Source: Candidatus Thiosymbion ectosymbiont of Catanema sp. Cochon2018 (GTDB lineage: Bacteria; Pseudomonadota; Gammaproteobacteria; Chromatiales; Chromatiaceae). Taken from it: a stretch of DNA of 64,000 nt. Where the stretch lies: NCBI GenBank assembly GCA_011392765.1, contig WYCW01000004.1:863673-927672 (forward strand). Direction: 5' to 3'. The notes beneath the pieces are model-generated. The model did not search any database. It had not been told where the DNA came from and saw only the letters and a list, made by a program, of their open reading frames with translations. Below are positions 33,241 to 42,454 of this stretch, piece after piece (positions within the stretch are counted from its first letter, which is position 1; every line of letters starts with the position of its first letter). A program made the position numbers and the translations under genes.

Positions 33241-33455
33241 CGAGGCTTCGTCTCGGACCGACGAGGCGTGACCAACCGCACCGAAGAACCACGGAGGCAG
33301 ACACGGATAAACACGGATTGTGATCCGTGTTTATCTGTGTCTGCCTCCGTGGTTCAAAGGATTTGCAATTCCTGCCCAACAAGAGGCAGAACTATTTTTG
33401 TGCAGCGCACAAACTTGACTCAGTTGTAAAGATCCGGGTCCCTCAAGGAACCCTA
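33241..33455. repeat. dispersed repeat cluster matching the window's left end
   Basis: Directly after the GH92 stop: GAGGCTTCGTCTCGGACCGA hairpin, an inverted repeat at about 33285-33360 with arms CCACGGAGGCAGACACGGAT (as at 128-203), and TTGACTCAGTTGTAAAG...TCCCTCAAGGAACCCTAG. Confidence 0.8.
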
Positions 33456-33623
33456 GGGGGCGTTCTCAATTGAGCCAAATTATCATAAAAATCAAGCCCG
33501 TAGGCTGGGTTACGGCCAGGGACGGCTAAACCCAGCACAGGGTATTGCGGATCGGAAAAGCTGGGTTTCGTTCCTCAACCCAGCCTACAATACTTAGATG
33601 ATTTATTGATTGAGAACGCCCCC
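33456..33623. mobile_element. 168-bp TA-flanked MITE, complete
   Basis: Perfect ends GGGGGCGTTCTCAAT and complement, each flanked by TA (TAGGGGG...CCCCCTA). The interior is an inverted repeat with GTAGGCTGGGTTACGG and AACCCAGCCTAC. TA duplication and end structure suggest mobilisation by an IS630/mariner-type transposase (inference). Confidence 0.8.
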
Positions 33624-33659
33624 TAATATCACGTTTCACCTTATTTTTCATTCTCAAAT

Positions 33660-34012
33660 CCGTAGGGTGGGCTGTGCCCACCATCTAGCGAGGCTTCGCC
33701 TCAGACCGACGAGGCGTGAATTCTTTTTAACCATAGAGGGCACGGAGCACACAGAGATGGAAATGCGATTAGCCCAAGTAGAATGCGGTTGATTGATCAA
33801 TTTCAATGTTCGCCGTCCGGTCGAGGGTGTTAAACGCGATAGCGTCTGATTCTCTGTGCACTCTGTGTTCTCTGTGGTGAATAAAGAGAGGTCGCAACGA
33901 CTCGTACCCTGCGAGTAAGGCTTCGCCTTCAGACTGGTAAGGCATGAATTTTTTGTGCCGTGCAAAAACTTGACTCATTTGTAAAGTTACGGGTCCCTCA
34001 AGGATCCTAGGC
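33660..34012. repeat. dispersed repeats, no gene
   Basis: GTAGGGTGGGCTGTGCCCAC hairpin, GCGAGGCTTCGCCTCAGACC hairpin, an inverted repeat around CCATAGAGGGCACGGAGCAC / GTGCACTCTGTGTTCTCTGT, and CTTGACTCATTTGTAAAG...TCCCTCAAGGATCCTAG. The region after it (34013-34160) repeats the GGTGGGCACAGCCCACCCTA hairpin. Confidence 0.7.
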
Positions 34013-34160
34013 ACAGTATTGGTGGGCACAGCCCACCCTACGAGATATATGCAAAATATGAAGAAACGGCGTACTAGAGGGCATCTTGAAAGATTCAAGC
34101 TATCCGTGCGGGGCAGGGATACCCCGCCATTTCTGTTGTACCGAATAGAAGCTGATCGAA

Positions 34161-35363
34161 ATGCATAATAATATTGATAGGGCAAATGGTGGTTGGGTTA
34201 CATCTCTCTTTCGGGTGGTACATGTGATTTTGGCCGTAATATTGTTAGGGTTTATTTACTGGCTTCCACCCATTGATATGAGAGAAGGTCTAAAGCTTGA
34301 GAATGCGCATATAAAGGATGCGAAGAGAAGAATGTCGGATTGGATCAAGGGTGGTGATAATCGCGACCTGGAAGATCTTCCATTCGTAAGGCTGGCACTT
34401 GAGGAGCATGACAAGCTTGTCGCTGAAATAGCCAATAATGCAGAAAGTATGTATGAGTGGTTTCAGCTCAAGTTTATTTTTATCGGCGCAATCGTTGCCG
34501 CCGTGTTTTTCAATCTGTACTTCAGAAATCATGAGCAACAACCCGGTCAACAGACTGATCAGAATCATGCGCAAGTAATAAAAGATTCGATAACCGGACC
34601 GATCGGTATTGGAGTGATTGCTGTTTCTTTGTTCGTATGCATAGCAGCTGATCTCCATATTGAAAACCGACGCAAGGGGTCCGTGGAAATAGGATTGTGG
34701 ATACGTTATTTTGTTGAGCAAATCTTTATCCCCAAATTAAAAGAAGAGACTTCGGAAAAGGATGCTCAGCAGAAAGAACCCCCGCCAGATCCTCCGCAGA
34801 AACCCCTGGAAGAGCGATGGGTTGGGTGGGAGCAATTTTTACGTGATGCCGGAGCTGGGGAAGAGAAAAATCCCGGATTCCATTTTACAGTCGAGGTAAC
34901 CTTGTTCAAGTGGATCCCACTTCACTCGTTGACTTTTCTGATTTTTATTCTTTATGTTTATGTAACGCAAGAGTGGCAATTGAATAATGATAAGAAGGGG
35001 GCGGAGAGAAAGAAAAAAATGCTGGGTGAACCTAAGTTCTGGGCGGTGTTTTTTTTGATCCATTTCCTGATTCTCGCCCTTGCGGTACTGCTTCATACTC
35101 TTTCGGGTACTTTGGTCTTCAAGGAATTAGAGTTGTGGTCATTTTTAAAGTGGTTACCAGGTTTGTTTGGGCGACTAAACCTCCCTGGCAACTTTCCCAA
35201 TATTTGGTATTTCGTGGGAGCAGCGGTACTGTTGGCAATCGTGAACCTCGTCTTTTTACAACTCTTGCGCCTATTTACCCCTCAACAGAGCAAGGGTATG
35301 CGCAACTATTCAGGTAACATAGTCATACTTGGCCGTGACTATGATTTGGACCGATGGCGATGA
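34161..35363 (+). CDS. multi-pass membrane protein of unknown function
   Basis: 400 aa with about six membrane helices: VVHVILAVILLGFIYWLP, LKFIFIGAIVAAVFFNLYF, IGIGVIAVSLFVCIAADLHI, HSLTFLIFILYVYVTQEW, VFFLIHFLILALAVLLHTLS, and IWYFVGAAVLLAIVNLVFLQ near the end. Long charged loops lie between helices 1-2 (KLENAHIKDAKRRMSDWIKG) and 3-4 (proline-rich KEPPPDPPQKPLEERW). I do not recognise a family. GC content is lower than the neighbouring oxidoreductase and the flanks are repeats on both sides, so it may be laterally acquired. Start: ATG at 34161 with GAAGCTGATCGAA upstream, a weak site. Confidence 0.6.
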   Translation: MHNNIDRANGGWVTSLFRVVHVILAVILLGFIYWLPPIDMREGLKLENAHIKDAKRRMSDWIKGGDNRDLEDLPFVRLALEEHDKLVAEIANNAESMYEWFQLKFIFIGAIVAAVFFNLYFRNHEQQPGQQTDQNHAQVIKDSITGPIGIGVIAVSLFVCIAADLHIENRRKGSVEIGLWIRYFVEQIFIPKLKEETSEKDAQQKEPPPDPPQKPLEERWVGWEQFLRDAGAGEEKNPGFHFTVEVTLFKWIPLHSLTFLIFILYVYVTQEWQLNNDKKGAERKKKMLGEPKFWAVFFLIHFLILALAVLLHTLSGTLVFKELELWSFLKWLPGLFGRLNLPGNFPNIWYFVGAAVLLAIVNLVFLQLLRLFTPQQSKGMRNYSGNIVILGRDYDLDRWR

Positions 35364-35381
35364 GCATGTAGGTGCGGACGC

Positions 35382-35668
35382 AATGCCATTAAGTTAAGCG
35401 TTGCCAGTCGGCAAACCAGAGGAAAAACTACGAATCACGCGAATCCCCGCGAATCGGATTCGCGCAGGTTCGTGTGATTCGTAGTTTTCTCTTCCGCACC
35501 GGGGCGGTGTTATAACTCTGTTGTTTTCGGGGCGCAAGGTATTGATTAGCATGTCTATTTGGTGGCGTTCTAACTTTGTTGTTTCGGTTTATGGGATGCC
35601 TTGAAAACCCCATGACAGGGAGTTTTCAGGTTCCCTATACTCGGTAGCAACAAAATTAGAACACCACC
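35382..35668. mobile_element. nest of three partial or complete MITEs
   Basis: 35382-35495: left end CAATGCCATTAAGTTAAGCG plus the ACTACGAATCACGCGAAT hairpin (relative of 23218-23359, right end missing). 35506-35560: left part of the GTGTTATAACTCTGTTGTT family (relative of 37633-37720). 35561-35668: complete 108-bp element with ends GGTGGCGTTCTAACTTTG and the complement of GGTGGTGTTCTAATTTTG (relative of 23135-23395). Confidence 0.8.
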
Positions 35669-35731
35669 GACGCGGTGATTGGGTGTGTGCACAAATAACC
35701 GGTAATCCATATTCAGAGCGAGGAATTACAA

Positions 35732-37141
35732 ATGGAAGAGAGAAGCGTCGATGTCGCCGTCATCGGGTCGGGCACTGCCGGCCTCAATGCCCTCGGCCAG
35801 ATCCGTCGTGCCGGCAAGTCCTTCGTACTCATCAACGGCGGCGAACCCGGAACCACCTGCGCCCGGGTCGGCTGCATGCCGTCCAAGGCCATGATCCAGG
35901 TGGCAGAGGACTATCACCGCCGGCTGCGCCTGGGCAAGTACGGCGTCGCCGGATATCGGGAGCCGACCCTCGACGGCAGGCAGGCCATGGAGCACATCCA
36001 GGACCTGCGGGACACCTTCGTCGAGCGGGTACTCGGCAAGTCCACCGACAAGATGCCCCCGGACCGATTTATCCGGGACTACGCCAGATTCGTCGAGCCC
36101 ACTCTGCTGGAGGTCGGGGGGCAGCGCATCCGCGCCCGGAGCGTGGTCGTCGCCACCGGCTCGCGGCCCCTGGTGCCGCCGGCCTGGCAGGCCTTCGGCG
36201 AGCGGATCCTCACGACCGATGAGCTCTTCGAGCTGGAGGATCTGCCGACCTCGGTAGCGGTCATCGGGCTCGGGACTATCGGCCCGGAGCTGGGCCAGAG
36301 TCTGCACCGCCTGGGCGTCGAGGTCACGGGCTTCGATCAGCTCACGACCATTGCCGGCACCCAGGACCCGGAGGTGACGACCTGCGCCATCGACCTGATG
36401 GGCAAGGAGTTTCCCATCCACTTGGGACAGGCCGCCCAAATCGCCGAGGAAGGCGACAAGCTGCGCGTGACGGCCGACGAGAACAGTGTGCTGGTGGAAC
36501 GGGTCCTGTGCAGTATCGGCCGCGTCCCGAACGTCGAGAGGCTCGGCCTGGAGAACCTGGGCGTGGAGTTGGACGCCCGCGGTCTCCCGGCCTATGACCC
36601 CGACAGCATGCAGGTGGGGGACCTCCCGGTCTTTCTCGCCGGCGACATCACCGGCGAGCGCCTGATCCTCCACGAAGCGGCCGACGAGGGTAAGATCGCC
36701 GGTTACAACGCCGCCCGCGACCAGGTCACCGCCTTCCGCCGCAAGGTGCCCCTGTCCATCAACTTCTGCGACCCCAACATCTGCGCCGTGGGTAGGCGTT
36801 GGAACGACCTGGACCAGGCGACCACGGCCGTGGGCCAGATCCGCTTCGCACCCGTCGGACGGGCGCTGATCATGGGCAGCAACCGGGGCATGCTGCGCGT
36901 CTACGCCGATCAGCGCAGCGGCGTCATCCTGGGTGCGGAAATGATCGCGCCCAAAGGCGAGAACCTGGCCCATCTGCTGTGCTGGTGCATCGAGCAGGGG
37001 CTGACGGTCGGGCGGTTGCTGCGCATGCCCTTTTACCACCCGGTCATCGAGGAGGCCCTGCAGGCGGCCCTCTATGACCTCTACGACAAGGTCGAGGCCA
37101 AGAACGAGGGACTTACCGAGCTATTCCCCGACACTCACTAG
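35732..37141 (+). CDS. FAD-dependent disulfide oxidoreductase (dihydrolipoamide dehydrogenase-like)
   Basis: 469 aa, class I pyridine nucleotide-disulfide oxidoreductase. VDVAVIGSGTAGLNALGQIR binds FAD. TTCARVGCMPSKAMIQ carries the redox-active cysteine pair (CxxxxC). ARSVVVATGSRPLVPP is the second FAD motif. SVAVIGLGTIGPELGQSLHR is the NAD(P)H-binding Rossmann loop. VFLAGDITGERLILHEAADE is the third FAD motif. The C-terminal dimer domain ends in MPFYHPVIEEALQAALYDLY with the catalytic His-Glu pair (HPVIEE). It transfers electrons between NAD(P)H and a dithiol substrate. No 2-oxoacid dehydrogenase genes are nearby, so the substrate is open; mercuric reductase is unlikely (no C-terminal Cys pair). 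GAGGAATTAC precedes the ATG. Confidence 0.9.
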   Translation: MEERSVDVAVIGSGTAGLNALGQIRRAGKSFVLINGGEPGTTCARVGCMPSKAMIQVAEDYHRRLRLGKYGVAGYREPTLDGRQAMEHIQDLRDTFVERVLGKSTDKMPPDRFIRDYARFVEPTLLEVGGQRIRARSVVVATGSRPLVPPAWQAFGERILTTDELFELEDLPTSVAVIGLGTIGPELGQSLHRLGVEVTGFDQLTTIAGTQDPEVTTCAIDLMGKEFPIHLGQAAQIAEEGDKLRVTADENSVLVERVLCSIGRVPNVERLGLENLGVELDARGLPAYDPDSMQVGDLPVFLAGDITGERLILHEAADEGKIAGYNAARDQVTAFRRKVPLSINFCDPNICAVGRRWNDLDQATTAVGQIRFAPVGRALIMGSNRGMLRVYADQRSGVILGAEMIAPKGENLAHLLCWCIEQGLTVGRLLRMPFYHPVIEEALQAALYDLYDKVEAKNEGLTELFPDTH

Positions 37142-37357
37142 CGAGGCTTCGCCTCAGACCGACAAGGCGTGAGGCCCCAAAAGCCCCTCTCCCGTAAGGC
37201 CCCATCTCCTACGCCCAACCAGCCGTTGGAGAGCCGGGATAGGTCGAAATCGGGATCGGGATCGCAATCGGAATCTCGATCCCGATCCCGATCCCGATTT
37301 ATGCACTGCACAAACTTGACTCATTTGTAAAGATGCAGGTCCCTCAAGGAATCCTAG
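37141..37357. repeat. composite dispersed repeat with hexamer array
   Basis: 217-bp copy in the same order as 24185-24420, hexamer array CGATCCCGATCCCGATCC at about 37245-37300. It begins on the last base of the oxidoreductase stop codon and ends where the DUF2236 gene region begins. Confidence 0.85.
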
Positions 37358-37418
37358 TCGACCCGGGGTGGGCGCGTATGAATTGCTTTACAGCTGCCTC
37401 GTGCGATCCGAAGCGGAC

Positions 37419-38457
37419 ATGACGGTCGACCGCGACGAGCTCGAACGATGCCTTGATAAGCTGCGGGGGCAGGTGTCCGATCTCCGGGCAGGTCTCTTCG
37501 GGCCGGGCTCCATGGCGTGGGAGATCGAGCGCGAGATGATCCTCCTGGCCGGCGGCGGGAGGGCGACCCTGTTGCAACTCGCCCATCCCTTCGTCGCCTA
37601 CGCGATCGAGCAACACTCGGTGACCAAGTCCGGGCAGTGTTATAACTCTGTTATTACAGGGGCGCAAGATATTGATTAGCATATCTATTTGAACCCTGAG
37701 AAACAAAGTTGGAACACCACCCAAGTCCGATCTCGCCGGGCGCTTCGAGCGGACGTTCGCCAACGTCTATGCGATGGCATTCGGTGACCTCGAGAGCGCC
37801 ATCCGATCCGCGAGACGGGTCTGGAGCATCCACTCGCGGGTCCATGGGGAGATCACCGACGATGCGGGACGGTTCCCGAAGGGCAGCCGCTACGAGGCGC
37901 TGGATGCCGATGCCCTCGTCTGGGTCTGGTCGACGCTCGTCGATTCGGCGGTAGTGGTGTTCGAGCTGGCCGTACGGACCCTCGATCATCACGAAAAGAA
38001 GCGCTACTACGACGAATCTAAGCTGTTCGCGCTCCTGTTCGGGATTCGGGGCGAGGACCTGCCTGCCGACTGGTCGGAGTTCGGGCGCTATAACCGCGAG
38101 ATGTGGGTCTCGGACACGCTCGCCGTGAACCGCCCGGCCGCCGAGGTGTCTCGTTTCCTGCTCACCCCGCGCCGGCCCTGGCTGCGCACGTTCGTCGACG
38201 AGTACGAGGTGCTGACCGCCGGCATGATGCCGCACAGTCTGAGGGAGGAATACGGGCTTGCGTACTCGCCTCGTCGGTTCCGCCAGGCAGCAAGGCGCTT
38301 GCGGATGCTCCATCGCATGACCCCGCACCGCCTTCGCTACACGCCGTCGTACATCGAGGCCCGGCGGCGCCTGAAGGGTGTGGACGCGCGCGATTACGTC
38401 GGGTGGTTCCTCTACCGGGGGATGATGAAGGTGCTTCTCCCACCGCCCGGTGGTTGA
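37419..38457 (+). pseudogene. DUF2236 (MpaB/latex-clearing-type) oxygenase gene split by a MITE
   Basis: The 5' part (ATG at 37419) reads MTVDRDELERCLDKLRGQVS, LFGPGSMAWEIEREMILLAG, GGRATLLQLAHPFVAYAIEQ, HSVTKS. After the 88-bp MITE and one 9-bp duplication (97 bp, which restores the frame exactly) it continues DLAGRFERTFANVYAMAFGD, LESAIRSARRVWSIHSRVHG, ALVWVWSTLVDSAVVVFELA and so on to 38457. This is the DUF2236 oxygenase-like family; HPFVA..EQHS and SIHSRVHG contain conserved His residues thought to bind haem or metal. The repaired protein is about 313 aa. An internal start at 37774 could make only a C-terminal part. Confidence 0.88.
37633..37720. mobile_element. 88-bp MITE inside the DUF2236 gene
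   Basis: Target duplication CCAAGTCCG at 37624-37632 and 37721-37729. Imperfect ends GGCAGTGTTATAACTCTGTT and the complement of GTGGTGTTCCAACTTTGTTT. A close relative is at 42882-42968. Confidence 0.88.
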
Positions 38458-38625
38458 GAGGCTGTCTAGGGGGCGTTCTCAATTAAGCCAAATCCATGTA
38501 GCGCAGGCGTCCCGCCTGCCGGAACGCGGGCGTTTCGCCCGCGGGTTGCAGGCGAGACGCCTGCGTTACACCCCGCTGTGTTTATTTGCGTCCATTTGCG
38601 TTGATTTGCGGCAAAAAAACAGGAC
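38458..38625. repeat. MITE ends and long hairpin
   Basis: GAGAGGCTGTCTA (end as at 23717) joins TAGGGGGCGTTCTCAATTAA (left end as at 33456). Next comes a hairpin with GTAGCGCAGGCGTCCCGCC and GGCGAGACGCCTGCGTTAC arms, then CATTTGCG repeats. No gene. Confidence 0.65.
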
Positions 38626-39270
38626 CTAGACCCAATAAACACTGCGGGTCATGACCTTCGATGCCAGGCGCATGGCGAGCTTGACCGGTCCCGGCAGGGT
38701 TGCGCCGCCGGCGGCCTTGGCCACCTCCGCATGGTGCATCTCGTCCGTCTTCATCTCATCGAGAACGGCGCGGGTCTTGCGATCGGTAACGGGAATCTCG
38801 GCCAGGTGCCCATCGAGGTGATTCTCCACCTGGCGCTCGGTCTCGACCACGAAGCCCAGGCTCCATTTGTCGCCCACCAGTCCGGCGAGGGCACCGATCG
38901 TAAAAGAGCCTGCGTACCACAAGGGATTGAGGAGGCTCTTGCGGTCGCCGAGCTCACCGATGCGGGTCTCACACCAGTGGAGGTGGTCGTTCTCTTCCCG
39001 GGCCGAGCGTTCCATACTCTGTTGCACCTCGGGTCGACGGGCGGTAAGGGCCTGGCCCTGATACAGGGCTTGGGCGCATACCTCCCCGGTGTGGTTGATC
39101 CGCATCAGGCGTGCGATGTGTTTGCGTTCCTGCTCGGAGAACTCGGCCTCGGCGATGCCTTTGGCCGGATTGGGCCGGCCGGTAGTCGGTGGCCTGCCGA
39201 AGACGGTGCGTACGGCCTGGTCGAGATTGACCAGGACCCGGTCGATGGGGCTGAAGTTGCGTGTAGTCAT
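38626..39270 (-). CDS. coq7: Coq7, 5-demethoxyubiquinone hydroxylase
   Basis: 214 aa. Di-iron monooxygenase that adds the C6 hydroxyl in ubiquinone synthesis at the membrane. Ligands: Glu in [20 protein letters not shown], Glu and His in [20 protein letters not shown], Glu in [20 protein letters not shown], and Glu and His in [18 protein letters not shown] hydrophobic segment, [20 protein letters not shown], sits in the membrane-facing region. Full length; starts [15 protein letters not shown]. It is monocistronic here and converges with repeats downstream. Its presence implies aerobic ubiquinone respiration. Confidence 0.96.
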   Translation of the reverse strand: MTTRNFSPIDRVLVNLDQAVRTVFGRPPTTGRPNPAKGIAEAEFSEQERKHIARLMRINHTGEVCAQALYQGQALTARRPEVQQSMERSAREENDHLHWCETRIGELGDRKSLLNPLWYAGSFTIGALAGLVGDKWSLGFVVETERQVENHLDGHLAEIPVTDRKTRAVLDEMKTDEMHHAEVAKAAGGATLPGPVKLAMRLASKVMTRSVYWV

Positions 39271-39291
39271 GGCTGCTGAAGGTAGAATGCC

Positions 39292-39512
39292 TTGAGAGAC
39301 CCGAATCTTTACAAATGAGTCAGGTTTGTGCAGTGCACAAATCGGGATCGGGATCGGGATCGAAATCGAGATTCCGATTGCGATCCCGATCCCGATTTCG
39401 ACCTACCCCGGCTCTCCAACGGCTGGTTGGGCGTAGGAGATGGGGCCTCACGGGAGAGGGGCTTTTGGGGCATCATGCCTCGTCGGTCTGAGGCGAAGCC
39501 TCGCTGGATTGT
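39292..39512. repeat. composite dispersed repeat, inverted copy
   Basis: Inverted relative of 37141-37357: GACCCGAATCTTTACAAATG, AGTGCACAAATCGGGATCGG hexamer array, TCTCCAACGGCTGGTTGGG, then CCTCGTCGGTCTGAGGCGAA. It sits between coq7 and the ferredoxin-like gene. Confidence 0.85.
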
Positions 39513-39584
39513 GCGCCGGCAGTGCGGCAGGTTCAAGGAAACATGATAACCTGCGCTCCTATTCCCAAGTCGGGTCTGTCGCTC

Positions 39585-39902
39585 ATGTCTTACTACCGCT
39601 ACCATGTGTTTTTCTGCACCAACCGGCGCGACGACGGCAGCCAGTGTTGCGCTCGGTGCAATGCGTCGGGTCTGCGCGACCACCTCAAGCAACGTTCCAA
39701 GGAGCTCGGTCTCACAGGTCCGGGGGGCGTTCGCATCAATACGGCAGGGTGCCTGGACCGGTGCGCCGCCGGTCCGGTGATCGTGGTCTATCCCGAGGCT
39801 ACCTGGTACACCTATGTCGATCGGGAAGACCTCGAAGAGATCCTGGCCGAGCACCTGATCGGGGGCCGCATCGTGGAACGCCTGCGGTTAAATGCTGAAT
39901 GA
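39585..39902 (+). CDS. thioredoxin-like [2Fe-2S] ferredoxin
   Basis: 105 aa from MSYYRYHVFFCTNRRDDGSQ. Four cysteines in the pattern C(NRRDDGSQC)CARC...NTAGCLDRCAAGP match the thioredoxin-fold 2Fe-2S ferredoxins: CTNxRxxGxxCC early and GCLDxCxxGP late. VIVVYPEATWYTYVDREDLE, EILAEHLIGGRIVERLRL completes the fold. It is a soluble electron carrier or redox sensor with unknown partner. The ORF can be extended to 39522, but the extra residues derive partly from the repeat, so the internal ATG is preferred. It is flanked by repeats on both sides, with no operon partner. Confidence 0.87.
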   Translation: MSYYRYHVFFCTNRRDDGSQCCARCNASGLRDHLKQRSKELGLTGPGGVRINTAGCLDRCAAGPVIVVYPEATWYTYVDREDLEEILAEHLIGGRIVERLRLNAE

Positions 39903-40497
39903 TGAGTGATGAGTGATGAGTGATGAATGCGGAGGCGGTCGGGTCGGACTAGGATCCTTGAGGGACCCAGGGCGAGCGCGCATGAATCCTCCCGAAAACA
40001 TGATCTTGTAGGATGTGGTGAGCCGTGGCCCCAGGGACCTGCCTGCGGCAGGCAGGTTCCTAGCCTCACCGCATTCTACCCTGTCCATGTTGTCCACTCA
40101 GTCCATGTGGTCCATGGTGGGAACCGCAAGCTTCGAGGTAACCACTATGGACAACATGGACTCAGTGGACAGATGTCGGACACACCACCGTCCAAAGACG
40201 CGGTTCGGTCGCCTGCCTGCGGCAGGCAGGTTCCTGACCTCACCCCCTCCTACTTGCTTGCAGTACCCGCCTGATAATGCCGACAGCTCCTAGGCTCCCG
40301 GCAGCCGGCGCCTGGAAGCCGGCAACCCGCACCCATCCCGTCGGCCCCCACGGGCACCTTGACGAAATCCTCTCCATGGGCAAGGATTAGGCGCTTGAAG
40401 GGAGCACGTTCCCTGCAACCGGCGAAAAACAAACCGGACCCGCGGGCCTTCATGGGCCTACCACCACCCGTCCCCAAAACGTGAGGAGTGTTCTGCC
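39903..40497. repeat. long gene-free stretch upstream of mdh, several repeats
   Basis: GAGTGATGAGTGATGAGTGA short tandem repeat (39902-39923), AGGATCCTTGAGGGACCC, and CCTGCCTGCGGCAGGCAGG palindromes (about 40040 and 40215). A GTCCATGTTGTCCACTCAGT inverted-repeat cluster lies at 40080-40180; related sequence is at 47575-47715. The mdh promoter must lie in the last 200 bases. Confidence 0.6.
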
Positions 40498-41487
40498 GTG
40501 GCAAAAACCCCCGTTCGAGTCGCAGTTACCGGCGCCGCCGGCCAGATCGGTTACGCAACCCTGTTTCGCATCGCCTCCGGCGAGATGTTGGGTAAGGACC
40601 AGCCCGTCATCCTGCAGCTGTTGGAATTGCCGATGGAGAAACCGCAAAGCGCCCTCAAGGGCGTGATGATGGAGCTCGACGATTGTGCGTTCCCCCTGTT
40701 GACCAACATGATCGGCACCGGCGATCCCAAGGTGGCGTTCAAAGACGTCGACTACGCCCTGCTGATCGGCGCCAAGCCCCGCGGGCCGGGGATGGAGCGT
40801 AAAGATCTCTTGATGGACAACGCCAAGATCTTCATCGAGCAAGGGAAAGCCCTCAATGAGGTTGCCGCGCGCGAGGTGCGGGTCATCGTGGTCGGTAATC
40901 CGGCCAACACCAATGCCTACATCGCCAAGAGCTCCGCCCCGGACCTGCCCGCCGCCAACTTCACCTCCATGATGCGGCTCGACCACAATCGGGCGGTCTC
41001 GCAGTTGGCCACCCGGACCAAAAAGGCGGTCTCGGACATCGAAAAGATGGTGGTCTGGGGCAACCACTCGCCCACCATGTACCCGGACCTGCGTTTTACG
41101 ACCGTGGCCGGTCAGGAAGCCAAGAAACTGGTGAACGACGAGACCTGGTACCGCGAGACCTACATCCCCACCGTCGGCAAGCGGGGCGCGGCCATCATCC
41201 AGGCCCGCGGCGCCTCCTCGGCGGCCAGCGCGGGCAATGCGGCCATCGACCACATGCGCGACTGGATGCTGGGCAGCAACGGCCGCTGGGTGACCATGGG
41301 CGTGGTTTCGGACGGCGCCTACGGGATTCCCGAGGGCCTGATCTACGGCTTCCCCTGCACCTGTACCGCCGGTAAGTACGAGGTCATCAAGGGCCTCGAT
41401 ATCGACGACTTCTCCCGCGAGAAGATGAACTTCACCCTCAAGGAGCTCGAAGAAGAACGCGAAGGTGTCAAGGGCCTTCTCGGCTGA
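40498..41487 (+). CDS. mdh: malate dehydrogenase
   Basis: 329 aa. NAD(P)-dependent enzyme of the TCA cycle, oxidising malate to oxaloacetate. [20 protein letters not shown] is the nucleotide-binding loop. [19 protein letters not shown] carries the substrate Arg loop. [32 protein letters not shown] (catalytic Asp/Arg) and [19 protein letters not shown] (catalytic His) follow. It belongs to the cytosolic-type (MDH type 2) group, not the E. coli Mdh group. It starts with GTG at 40498, supported by GTGAGGAGTG 8 bases upstream. A strong hairpin follows the stop. No defects. Confidence 0.96.
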   Translation: MAKTPVRVAVTGAAGQIGYATLFRIASGEMLGKDQPVILQLLELPMEKPQSALKGVMMELDDCAFPLLTNMIGTGDPKVAFKDVDYALLIGAKPRGPGMERKDLLMDNAKIFIEQGKALNEVAAREVRVIVVGNPANTNAYIAKSSAPDLPAANFTSMMRLDHNRAVSQLATRTKKAVSDIEKMVVWGNHSPTMYPDLRFTTVAGQEAKKLVNDETWYRETYIPTVGKRGAAIIQARGASSAASAGNAAIDHMRDWMLGSNGRWVTMGVVSDGAYGIPEGLIYGFPCTCTAGKYEVIKGLDIDDFSREKMNFTLKELEEEREGVKGLLG

Positions 41488-41497
41488 CCCCCTCGTC

Positions 41498-41531
41498 GCG
41501 CCCGTGTCTTCGCGCTCGAAGACACGGGCGC
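41498..41531 (+). terminator. hairpin after mdh
   Basis: Perfect 15-bp stem GCGCCCGTGTCTTCG / CGAAGACACGGGCGC with a 4-base loop, 10 bases after the mdh stop, followed by AAAA and not by T. It probably ends or stabilises the mdh transcript. Confidence 0.65.
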
Positions 41532-41554
41532 GAAAACCGGCCGGCCAGTCCGTA

Positions 41555-41920
41555 TTGGTGGGCGCAGCCCACCCTACGACCAGCGAGGCTTCGCCTCGGA
41601 CCGACGAGGCATGAAGACCCCAAAAGCCCCTCTCCCGTAAGGCCCTATCTCCTCCGCCCAACCAGCCGTTGAAGAGCCAAGGTAGGTCGAAGTCGAAATC
41701 GAAATCGGAATCTCGATCCCGATTTGTGCACTGCACCAAAAACTCACACTCGGGTGGGCTGTGCCCATTGCTTTTTTTGTCCGCAGATTACGCAGATTCT
41801 CACAGATTAAAAACAGAAGTAATCTGTGAAAATCTGCGTAATCTGTGGATAACAAGCTCGTGCGCTGCACAAAAAATTCATGGCTCGTCGGTCTGAGGCG
41901 AAGCCTCGCTAGGGAAATGG
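41555..41920. repeat. dispersed repeats between mdh and XRE gene
   Basis: GGTGGGCGCAGCCCACCCTA hairpin, GCGAGGCTTCGCCTCGGACC hairpin, shortened composite repeat with hexamers (41690-41735), then an inverted repeat CCGCAGATTACGCAGATT / AATCTGCGTAATCTGTGG (41770-41852). Similar inverted repeats lie at 43285-43366 and 45590-45660. Confidence 0.75.
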
Positions 41921-42151
41921 TCGAGCGCAGGCAAAAGCCATACCTCTATTCTCGGCGCTGATTCGACATCGGCTCCCGGATCCATCGGATATCGCGTGTC
42001 CTGTCCTTTTCCTGACAGCAGGACCGCCCGCCAATTATCGCAGACCTGATAGGTAAGACCCTATCGGTCAGCTCAACTCCTTCGAAAACCTTGAAAATCG
42101 ATCCGAGATGCGGGCGTTTCGGATTAGGCACGGTATTTGCTTAAAATTCTT

Positions 42152-42385
42152 TATGGATTCCGGGCCGCTCACGATCATGGCAGGACACCCCGGACATTTT
42201 GGAGTGCGGCGGCAACCCTTACCCCAGTCCCTACCGGAATCCGCGGTGCCTGACTTGGCCACCGGGTTGGCCAGGGTGCGCCGGCCCGCCGCCGCTTTGG
42301 ATTCGGCGACCCATCCGTCCCCGGCAAAGATGTTGCAGTTACGGGAAAGCGCCGTCGCCGCGGCGGGTGGAGAACCCGGCGTCCA
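42152..42385. repeat. dispersed repeat related to the intI element
   Basis: Begins TTCTTTATGGATTCCGGGCC, like the 292-bp element ends. 42188-42385 (TTGGAGTGCGGCGGCAA... GCGCCGTCGCCGCGGCG) matches 50453-50640 over about 190 bases. Confidence 0.7.
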
Positions 42386-42391
42386 GTCCAC

Positions 42392-42411
42392 AACGTGAAT
42401 ATATTCACGTT
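42392..42411. promoter_or_regulatory. perfect 20-bp palindromic operator candidate
   Basis: AACGTGAATATATTCACGTT, perfectly symmetric, 43 bases before the XRE gene start and followed by TAAATATAG. It is probably the binding site of that regulator. Confidence 0.65.
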
Positions 42412-42454
42412 AAATATAGCATGAGAATTGCGCAGTCAGGTAATTTTTTAGAAT

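Noticed and set aside
35726..37039. 437-codon minus-strand ORF
   Set aside because: Antisense shadow of the FAD-dependent disulfide oxidoreductase.
40450..41739. 429-codon minus-strand ORF
   Set aside because: Antisense to mdh and running into dispersed repeats.
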